A DNA stretch of 5,715 bases from NCBI GenBank assembly GCA_021199135.1, contig JAJQIQ010000014.1, positions 4,995-10,709 on the forward strand, written 5' to 3'. Positions 1 through 4,757 of the stretch are shown piece by piece. The position numbers and the translations under genes were made by a program. Source of the DNA: Clostridiales bacterium (lineage in GTDB: Bacteria; Bacillota; Clostridia; Lachnospirales; Lachnospiraceae). The notes beneath the pieces are model-generated. The model ran no database searches. It had not been told where the DNA came from and saw nothing but the letters and a program-made list of their open reading frames with translations. The first letter of the stretch is position 1. Every line of letters begins with the position of its first letter.

Positions 1-258
1 GAGGTGCCGTACCTTACGAACGTGACGGGCGACTACGTGAAGGACCAGTCGGAGGTCAAGGACCTCCTCGTGCGCCAGGTCTCATCGTCGGTGCGCTGGC
101 AGCAGTCGGTCGAGAGGATGATAAAAGACGGCGCGGACGAATTCGTCGAGATCGGGCCGGGGCGCTCGCTCTCGGGCTTCATGAGAAAGATAAACCGCGA
201 CGTCGCGACTTACAATATCGATAAGATGGAGGATTTTGAGAAGTATGTTGACCGGTAA
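1..258 (+). CDS. fabD: Malonyl-CoA:ACP transacylase, C-terminal fragment (5' end outside window)
   Basis: This is the last 85 codons of an open frame that enters from the left edge and stops with TAA at 256-258. FabD transfers malonyl from CoA to acyl carrier protein in the cytoplasm, supplying the extender unit for FabF and FabH. The visible part carries the family's C-terminal signature: RQVSSSVRW (residues 25-33 of the fragment) followed by FVEIGPGRSLSGFMRKI (48-64). By alignment from memory, the glutamine in RQV matches the oxyanion-hole Gln250 of E. coli FabD. The nucleophile Ser (GHSLG) and the catalytic His lie upstream and cannot be checked. FabD proteins are about 300-315 residues, so roughly a quarter is present. 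The fragment start is the window edge, not a biological start; the GTG at 4 is an internal valine codon. Its end overlaps fabG by 14 bases, consistent with one operon. Confidence 0.95.
   Translation, partial: EVPYLTNVTGDYVKDQSEVKDLLVRQVSSSVRWQQSVERMIKDGADEFVEIGPGRSLSGFMRKINRDVATYNIDKMEDFEKYVDR
228..233 (+). promoter_or_regulatory. Shine-Dalgarno for fabG, inside the end of fabD
   Basis: GGAGGA lies 11 bases before the ATG at 245 and only 2 bases before an in-frame TTG at 236. The TTG is too close to be used with this site, and the ATG places the Rossmann motif at the usual distance from the N-terminus. The site therefore supports ATG 245, although the spacing is on the long side. Confidence 0.6.
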
Positions 259-988
259 GAATGCGCTGGTGACGGGCGCGGGGCGCGGGATCGGCAGGGC
301 AATCGCACTCGAGCTCGCCTCCCGGGGCGCGCACGTCATCGTAAACTACAACGGCTCCAAGGACGCCGCCGAGCAGACCGTCTCCGAGATAGAGGCATCG
401 GGCGGGAGCGCGCAGGCCATCCAGTGCGACGTGTCGGACTTCGACGCCTGCGGCGAGATGGTGTCAGGCCTCATCAAGGAGCTCGGGCACATCGACATAT
501 TGGTAAACAACGCCGGGGTGACCAGGGACGGCCTCATCATGAAGATGAGCGAGGAGGACTTCGACACGGTCATCCGCGTGAACCTCAAGGGCTGCTACAA
601 CACGATCCGGCACCTCTCGCGCCACTTCCTCAAGCAGAGGGCGGGCAAGATCGTAAACCTCTCCTCCGTGACCGGCATCATCGGAAACATCGGCCAGGCG
701 AACTACTCCGCGAGCAAGGCGGGCATCATCGGCCTCACCAAGGCGGTGGCGCGTGAGCTTGCGAGCCGCGGCATCACGGTGAACGCCGTCGCCCCGGGCT
801 ATGTGCTGACGGAGATGACCGACGTCCTGCCGGATGACACGAAGGCCGAGATCATGAAGCAGATCCCGCTCGGGCGCGCGGCCCAGCCGTCCGACGTCGC
901 GAACGTGGTCGCATTCCTCGCCTCGCCCGACTCGGACTACATCACCGGCCAGGTTATTCATGTCGACGGCGGGATGGCCATGGGATAA
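245..988 (+). CDS. fabG: 3-oxoacyl-[acyl-carrier-protein] reductase
   Basis: This 247-residue short-chain dehydrogenase/reductase reduces 3-oxoacyl-ACP to (R)-3-hydroxyacyl-ACP with NADPH, the first reductive step of FAS II elongation; E. coli FabG is 244 residues. Visible motifs in order: the nucleotide-binding TGAGRGIG at residues 10-17, CDVSD at 61-65, NNAG at 88-91, and the catalytic set Asn113, Ser141, Tyr154 and Lys158 (YSASK). These are followed by the PGYVLTEM segment (184-191) and the C-terminal HVDGG (239-243). The order and spacing match true FabG, and its place between fabD and fabF makes other SDR substrates unlikely. ATG 245 was chosen over the upstream TTG 236 because of Shine-Dalgarno spacing and family length. 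The start lies 14 bases inside fabD in a different frame, so translation is probably coupled. No odd residues were seen. Confidence 0.96.
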   Translation: MLTGKNALVTGAGRGIGRAIALELASRGAHVIVNYNGSKDAAEQTVSEIEASGGSAQAIQCDVSDFDACGEMVSGLIKELGHIDILVNNAGVTRDGLIMKMSEEDFDTVIRVNLKGCYNTIRHLSRHFLKQRAGKIVNLSSVTGIIGNIGQANYSASKAGIIGLTKAVARELASRGITVNAVAPGYVLTEMTDVLPDDTKAEIMKQIPLGRAAQPSDVANVVAFLASPDSDYITGQVIHVDGGMAMG

Positions 989-1030
989 ACATAAAAATTA
1001 AAGTTACTTTTAACAAAAGGAGACATAGCT
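989..1030 (+). promoter_or_regulatory. AT-rich fabG-fabF spacer with fabF Shine-Dalgarno
   Basis: This 42-base spacer is markedly AT-rich compared with the genes on either side. It ends in a good Shine-Dalgarno, AAGGAGA at 1017-1023, seven bases before the fabF ATG. It also holds a short imperfect palindrome at 998-1013 (TTAAAG, TTA, CTTTTAA). I see no convincing -35/-10 pair, and the palindrome does not match the FapR or FabT operator sequences as I remember them. The ribosome binding site is well supported; any regulatory role of the palindrome is a guess. Confidence 0.6.
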
Positions 1031-2263
1031 ATGAGCAGAAGAGTTGTTGTGACAGGAATGGGGGCGATCACCCCGATTGGCCTCTCCGTGGCGGACTTCT
1101 GGCAGTCGGCGAAGGAGGGCAAGACCGGCTTTACGGACATCACGAAGTTTGACACGGAGGGCTACAAGTGCCATGTCGCGGCGGAGGTGAACGGGTTCGA
1201 CCCGAAGAACTACATGGACCCGAAGTCGGCCAAGCGCATGGAGCTGTTCAGCCAGTACGCGATCGCGGCGGCGAAGGAGGCCATCGAGGACGCGGGGCTT
1301 GACATGACAAAGGAAGACCCGTACATGGTCGGCACGGCGATCGGCAGCGGCATCGGAAGCCTGCAGTCGATGGAGCGCGAGATACTAAAGCTCAACGACA
1401 AGGGGCCTAGCCGCGTGAGTCCGCTGTTCGTCCCGGTGACGATCACGAACATCGCGGCCGGCAACGTCGCGATCCAGTTCGGCCTCAAGGGCAAGAGCAT
1501 AAACGTCGTCACGGCGTGCGCGAGCGGCACCCACAACATCGGCGAGGCCTACCGCACGATTCAGTACGGCGACGCGGACGTGATGGTCGCGGGCGGCGCG
1601 GAGGCCTGCGTCTGCCCGGTCGGCGTCGCGGGGTTCACGGCTCTGACGGCATTATCCACCGAGCCAGACCCGACCAAGTGCTCGCTCCCGTTCGACAAGA
1701 ACCGCAGCGGCTTCATCCTCGGCGAGGGCGCAGGGATCGTCATCCTCGAGGAACTCGAGCACGCGAAGGCCAGGGGCGCAAAGATATACGCCGAGGTCGG
1801 CGGCTATGGCTGCTCGTCCGACGCCTACCACATCACGGCGACCGCCGAGGACGGCCAGAGCGCGGCCCGCGCGATCTCGAACGCGATAAAGGATTCCGGC
1901 GTCGACCCGAATGAGATCACCTATATCAACGCGCACGGCACGGCCACACACCTAAACGATCTCTGCGAGACGCGCGCTTTAAAGATCGTCTTCGGCGACC
2001 ACGCGAAGGACCTCAAGATCAATTCCACGAAGTCGATGATCGGGCATCTGCTCGGCGCGGCGGGCGCGGTCGAGTTCGTCACCTGTGTCAAGACGATTCA
2101 GGACGGCTTCATCCACGCGACGGTCGGCTATACGACCCCGGACGAGGAGCTCGACCTCGACTACTGCAAGGAGCCGGTCCAGATGGAGGTCCCCTACGCG
2201 GTCAGCAACTCATTCGGCTTCGGCGGCCACAACGCGAGCCTGCTCGTAAAGAAATATAGTTAG
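1031..2263 (+). CDS. fabF: 3-oxoacyl-[acyl-carrier-protein] synthase II
   Basis: This 410-residue condensing enzyme extends acyl-ACP by two carbons using malonyl-ACP, releasing CO2. It has the thiolase-fold Cys-His-His triad of KAS I/II: Cys163 in TACASG, His302 in NAHGTAT, and His339 in [12 protein letters not shown] with Lys334 just before it. The N-terminus [15 protein letters not shown] and the C-terminal [10 protein letters not shown] (392-401) are classic for FabF, and the length matches the family (about 410-415). After the first catalytic His it reads HGTATHLND rather than the HGTSTP seen in E. coli, which I treat as normal lineage variation. The ATG at 1031 is fixed by the Shine-Dalgarno ahead of it and by the family N-terminus. 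KAS II is favoured over KAS I (FabB) by sequence style and by the Gram-positive cluster context. It sits directly upstream of fabZ with no accB between them. Confidence 0.96.
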   Translation: MSRRVVVTGMGAITPIGLSVADFWQSAKEGKTGFTDITKFDTEGYKCHVAAEVNGFDPKNYMDPKSAKRMELFSQYAIAAAKEAIEDAGLDMTKEDPYMVGTAIGSGIGSLQSMEREILKLNDKGPSRVSPLFVPVTITNIAAGNVAIQFGLKGKSINVVTACASGTHNIGEAYRTIQYGDADVMVAGGAEACVCPVGVAGFTALTALSTEPDPTKCSLPFDKNRSGFILGEGAGIVILEELEHAKARGAKIYAEVGGYGCSSDAYHITATAEDGQSAARAISNAIKDSGVDPNEITYINAHGTATHLNDLCETRALKIVFGDHAKDLKINSTKSMIGHLLGAAGAVEFVTCVKTIQDGFIHATVGYTTPDEELDLDYCKEPVQMEVPYAVSNSFGFGGHNASLLVKKYS

Positions 2264-2267
2264 GAGG
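2262..2267 (+). promoter_or_regulatory. Shine-Dalgarno for fabZ overlapping the fabF stop
   Basis: A perfect AGGAGG begins on the second base of the fabF TAG codon and lies 10 bases before ATG 2278. It decides the fabZ start in favour of 2278 over the in-frame ATG at 2296, whose nearest purine-rich stretch is only about three bases away. The arrangement suggests fabF and fabZ are translated from one message. Confidence 0.8.
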
Positions 2268-2277
2268 CGGGCAGATC

Positions 2278-2742
2278 ATGGACGAGGCAAAGGAAATGGA
2301 AGGCGGGCGCGAGGCGGTGAAGCTCACGACGGCACAGATCATGGAAATCCTTCCGCACAGGCAGCCGTTCCTCCTCATCGATACGATAGAGGACCTGGTG
2401 CCGGGAGTCAGGGCGGTCGCGAAGAAGAACGTCACCTACAACGAGCCGTTCTTCGGCGGGCACTTCCCCGGGAACCCGGTCATGCCGGGCGTGCTCATCG
2501 TCGAGGCGTTGGCGCAGACCGGCGCGGTGGCGATCCTCTCGCAGCCCGAGTGGAAAGGCAAGACCGCGTACTTCGCGGGGATCGACAAGGCGAAGTTCAA
2601 GCAGAAGGTCGTCCCCGGCGATACGCTGACGCTTGAGACCGAGATCATAAAGGTCAAGGGGCCGATCGGCGTCGGCAAGGCGACGGCGAGGGTCGACGGC
2701 AAGCTGGCGTGCAGCGCGGAGCTGACGTTCGCGATTGGATAA
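2278..2742 (+). CDS. fabZ: 3-hydroxyacyl-[acyl-carrier-protein] dehydratase
   Basis: This 154-residue single hot-dog-domain protein removes water from (R)-3-hydroxyacyl-ACP to give trans-2-enoyl-ACP. Recognisable motifs are [12 protein letters not shown] (residues 24-35), the catalytic-loop [14 protein letters not shown] (60-73) with His62, and VEALAQ (75-80) with catalytic Glu76. The 14-residue spacing from His to Glu equals that of E. coli FabZ (His54, Glu68). The N-terminus is about ten residues longer than many FabZ proteins: a charged stretch, [15 protein letters not shown], precedes the conserved [13 protein letters not shown]. Starting at Met7 would shorten it, but the perfect Shine-Dalgarno supports the longer form. 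FabZ-like proteins that also isomerise enoyl-ACP (FabN/FabZ1 of enterococci) cannot be excluded by sequence alone, but nothing here specifically suggests one. It is the last gene before the structured intergenic element. Confidence 0.95.
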   Translation: MDEAKEMEGGREAVKLTTAQIMEILPHRQPFLLIDTIEDLVPGVRAVAKKNVTYNEPFFGGHFPGNPVMPGVLIVEALAQTGAVAILSQPEWKGKTAYFAGIDKAKFKQKVVPGDTLTLETEIIKVKGPIGVGKATARVDGKLACSAELTFAIG

Positions 2743-2779
2743 TGCAACTTATTAAATGAAGATTTAAAGATGATACCCT

Positions 2780-2813
2780 CGGATTTCTCCGTGCTACGCA
2801 CTCCCGAAATCCG
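2780..2813 (+). other. Hairpin 1 of the foldback element
   Basis: An 8-bp perfect stem, CGGATTTC (2780-2787) with GAAATCCG (2806-2813), encloses a small internal loop (TCC opposite TCCC). A second 4-bp stem, GTGC (2791-2794) with GCAC (2798-2801), is capped by the triloop TAC. No T-run follows, so it is unlikely to be an intrinsic terminator. Confidence 0.65.
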
Positions 2814-2814
2814 A

Positions 2815-2871
2815 CATACATTCGCATTCCGCTAATTTTTCTACGAAAAATTGCTCCATTGCTCATGTATG
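2815..2871 (+). other. Hairpin 2 of the foldback element
   Basis: The outer stem is CATACAT (2815-2821) with ATGTATG (2865-2871). The inner stem is a perfect 8-bp AATTTTTC (2834-2841) with GAAAAATT (2845-2852), again capped by TAC. The twelve bases on each side between the two stems pair poorly, forming a large internal loop. Confidence 0.6.
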
Positions 2872-2889
2872 GGGCGGGTCCCAAATCCC

Positions 2890-2925
2890 CGCAATTGTGA
2901 GCAAGCTCACATTGCGTTGCTTTTG
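2890..2925 (+). terminator. Hairpin 3, candidate intrinsic terminator
   Basis: CGCAA (2890-2894) pairs with TTGCG (2912-2916), and TGTGAGC (2896-2902) pairs with GCTCACA (2905-2911), with one bulged T at 2895 and a minimal AA apex that would open to a larger loop in RNA. The following TTGCTTTTGT is T-rich but interrupted. This could partly terminate transcription coming from fabZ. The stem is clear; terminator function is uncertain because the T-tract is poor. Confidence 0.4.
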
Positions 2926-2939
2926 TCCCCTGGTATCAT
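2912..2939 (+). promoter_or_regulatory. Candidate promoter for accDA at the right end of the element
   Basis: TTGCGT (2912-2917) could act as a weak -35. It is followed after 16 bases by TATCAT (2934-2939), five of six matches to the -10 consensus, with TG one base upstream (2931-2932) as in extended -10 promoters. Transcription would begin near 2946, leaving a leader of about 20 bases before the accDA start. The -10 lies in the right terminal repeat and the -35 overlaps the 3' arm of hairpin 3. Found by eye only; matches of this quality also occur by chance. Confidence 0.35.
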
Positions 2940-2952
2940 CAAATTAAGAGAG

Positions 2953-2965
2953 AAAGGCTATGTAA
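2953..2965 (+). promoter_or_regulatory. accDA ribosome binding site with a start-stop ATGTAA
   Basis: AAAGG (2953-2957) lies eight bases before the accDA ATG at 2966. Within that spacing is ATG TAA (2960-2965), a start codon directly followed by a stop and abutting the true start in the same frame. The stop rules out a start at 2960 and leaves 2966 as the first usable ATG. Confidence 0.6.
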
Positions 2966-4732
2966 ATGAGATTAAGGGATTATATCAAGGTCAGCAGGAA
3001 GGGCAGCGAGGGAAACACGGTTGCCCGTGATGCGGGGGAGAAGGCAGAGGCTGAGGGTCAGGAAGGCGGCGAGGCAAAGAAGGAGCCGGAACCGGTCGAG
3101 ACGATCATCTGCCCGAACTGCAAGCGCGAGCTCGACAGGAAGATCGTCGTAAAGAAAAAGTACGTCTGCTACGAGTGCGGCTACTATTTCCGTGTCCGCA
3201 TGAAGAACCGGATCAGGATGGTCGCGGACTCAGGGACGTTCGAGGAGTGGTTTGCCGACCAGGCGACGGGTAACCCGCTCGACTTCCCGGAGTACGAGGA
3301 CAAAGTGAAGGCGACGCAGGAGAAGACAGGCCTCACCGAGGGCGTCACGGTCGGCAAGTGCACGATATACGGCGAGCCGACGGTGCTCGGCATCATCGAC
3401 GCGCGCTTCATGATGGGAAGCATGGGCCACGTGGTCGGGGAGAAGATCACGCTCGCGATCGAGCGGGCGACGGAGGAGAGGCTTCCGGTCGTCATGTTCT
3501 GCTGCTCGGGCGGCGCGAGGATGCAGGAGGGCATCATCTCCCTCATGCAGATGGCGAAGACCAGCGCGGCAGTGCGCAGGCATTCCGATGCGGGGCTCCT
3601 CTACATCCCGGTGCTCACCGACCCTACGACGGGCGGCGTGACCGCGAGCTTTGCGATGCTCGGCGACATAATCCTCGCCGAGCCGAACGCGCTCATAGGC
3701 TTTGCGGGCTCGCGCGTCATCGAGCAGACCATAGGCGAGAAATTGCCGGAAGGCTTCCAGCGCGCGGAGTTCCAGCTCGAGCACGGCTTCGTCGACGCGA
3801 TAGTCGAGCGCGAGGAGCTCAAGGTGACGCTCCACAAGCTGCTGAGGCTCCACAGGCCGCTTTCAGGCTTTGCGAACTTCGAGTCCAGCCACGACGATGA
3901 CATATACGAGCCGACGGAGCTCATGAAGGAGAGAAACGCGATGGCGGCTCCGCTCGACGTTTGGGACAAGGTCGTCTCCGCGCGCCAGATGAAGCGTCTC
4001 GCCTCTGTTGACTACATGGACCGCATCTTCGACGAGTTCATCGAGCTCCACGGAGACCGGTACTTCGGCGACGACCAGGCTATTGTCGGCGGCATCGCCT
4101 ACCTCGACGGCCAGCCGGTGACGGTCATCGGCATCCACAAGGGCAAGGACTTAAAAGACTGCGCGAACCGCAACTACGGCATGCCGTCCCCGGAGGGATA
4201 CCGCAAGGCGATCCGCCTCATGAAGCAGGCCGAAAAGTTTAATCGTCCTATAATTACTTTCGTAAACACCTCCGGCGCCTACCCCGGCAGGGAGGCCGAG
4301 GAGAACGGGCAGGGCGAGGCCATCGCTAGGAACCTCTACGAGATGTCGGGGCTTAAGGTCCCGGTGCTCTGCCTCATGATCGGCGAGGGCGGCAGCGGCG
4401 GCGCGCTCGCGCTCGCTGTGGGCAATGAGGTATGGATGATGGAGAACGCGATCTACTCGATCCTCTCCCCGGAGGGCTTCGCCTCGATCCTCTGGAAGGA
4501 CGGCAGGCGCGCGAAGGAGGCCGCGACGGTCATGAAGATCACCGCGCAGGATTTGAAGGAGCTCGGCGTCATCGACGACATCATCCCGGAGTACGGCGGG
4601 GCGGACGACGACGCGCTCATCTCCATCGCAAACTACATGAAAGGGCACATGAAGGAATTTCTGAGGGCTCAGGACGGCAAGAGCGGCGAGCAGCTGGCGC
4701 AGGAGCGCTACGACCGTTTCCGCGCGTTCTAG
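2966..4732 (+). CDS. accDA: Acetyl-CoA carboxylase carboxyltransferase, fused beta-alpha subunits (AccD-AccA)
   Basis: This 588-residue protein joins both carboxyltransferase subunits, which transfer CO2 from carboxybiotin on BCCP to acetyl-CoA, giving malonyl-CoA. Residues 8-45 are a charged, probably disordered leader. The AccD half follows: a four-Cys zinc ribbon (Cys49/Cys52 and Cys68/Cys71), SGGARMQEG (181-189), [14 protein letters not shown] (221-234) and [12 protein letters not shown] (244-255). The AccA half starts near 330 and has [15 protein letters not shown] (356-370), HKGKD (391-395), [13 protein letters not shown] (403-415), [19 protein letters not shown] (434-452), [12 protein letters not shown] (472-483) and [12 protein letters not shown] (501-512). 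E. coli AccD (304) and AccA (319) total 623 residues. The shortfall lies mainly at the join, where the N-terminal helical part of AccA is largely absent. The frame is continuous with no sign of frameshift. The biotin carboxylase and BCCP partners are not encoded in this window. Confidence 0.95.
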   Translation: MRLRDYIKVSRKGSEGNTVARDAGEKAEAEGQEGGEAKKEPEPVETIICPNCKRELDRKIVVKKKYVCYECGYYFRVRMKNRIRMVADSGTFEEWFADQATGNPLDFPEYEDKVKATQEKTGLTEGVTVGKCTIYGEPTVLGIIDARFMMGSMGHVVGEKITLAIERATEERLPVVMFCCSGGARMQEGIISLMQMAKTSAAVRRHSDAGLLYIPVLTDPTTGGVTASFAMLGDIILAEPNALIGFAGSRVIEQTIGEKLPEGFQRAEFQLEHGFVDAIVEREELKVTLHKLLRLHRPLSGFANFESSHDDDIYEPTELMKERNAMAAPLDVWDKVVSARQMKRLASVDYMDRIFDEFIELHGDRYFGDDQAIVGGIAYLDGQPVTVIGIHKGKDLKDCANRNYGMPSPEGYRKAIRLMKQAEKFNRPIITFVNTSGAYPGREAEENGQGEAIARNLYEMSGLKVPVLCLMIGEGGSGGALALAVGNEVWMMENAIYSILSPEGFASILWKDGRRAKEAATVMKITAQDLKELGVIDDIIPEYGGADDDALISIANYMKGHMKEFLRAQDGKSGEQLAQERYDRFRAF

Positions 4733-4738
4733 CACCGC

Positions 4739-4746
4739 AAAGGAGA
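4739..4746 (+). promoter_or_regulatory. Shine-Dalgarno for fabH
   Basis: AAAGGAGA lies in the 25-base accDA-fabH gap, 11 bases before ATG 4758. No terminator or promoter is visible in this gap, so fabH is probably on the same transcript as accDA. Confidence 0.75.
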
Positions 4747-4757
4747 TTTACGATAAT

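Larger units (their letters stand above)
2769..2940. repeat. Foldback element with 9-bp terminal inverted repeats (MITE-like or structured leader)
   Basis: This 172-base block fills most of the gap between fabZ and accDA. It is bounded by a perfect inverted repeat, GATGATACC (2769-2777) and GGTATCATC (2932-2940). Between these arms lie three separate hairpins (2780-2813, 2815-2871, 2890-2916), so a single strand could fold into a cloverleaf-like four-way junction. GC is about 49% by count, well below the neighbouring genes. It holds no convincing coding region on either strand. Three-base AAA repeats flank both ends (2766-2768 and 2941-2943), which could be a target duplication or chance in AT-rich DNA. 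It may be a non-autonomous repeat, a cis-acting RNA in the accDA leader, or a terminator/promoter junction. The symmetry is certain; the identity is not. The bases outside it in the gap (2743-2768 and 2941-2965) hold only AT-rich spacer and the accDA ribosome binding site. Confidence 0.6.

Noticed and set aside
236..244. In-frame TTG start for fabG nine bases upstream of the ATG
   Set aside because: The Shine-Dalgarno GGAGGA ends only two bases before the TTG, and the ATG start gives the usual FabG N-terminus and length.
464..961. Long open frames on the minus strand and in other frames of fabG, and similarly across fabF, accDA and fabH
   Set aside because: They are shadows expected in GC-rich coding DNA: Arg/Ala/His-rich or low-complexity translations, no ribosome binding sites or family motifs, and each lies opposite a well-identified gene.
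2654..2884. Minus-strand 76-codon frame covering the end of fabZ and the foldback element
   Set aside because: It is Arg/Pro/Ser-rich with no recognisable motif, spans the hairpins, and is better explained by the inverted repeats and antisense of fabZ.
2769..2940. tRNA or a known riboswitch, suggested by the cloverleaf-like fold
   Set aside because: It is about twice tRNA length, with no T-loop GTTCRA sequence or anticodon arm of the right size, and I cannot match it to any riboswitch consensus I know.
2743..2965. Remnant of accC or accB in the fabZ-accDA gap
   Set aside because: None of the three forward frames shows biotin carboxylase motifs or the biotinylation motif (MKM context), and the gap is fully accounted for by inverted repeats.
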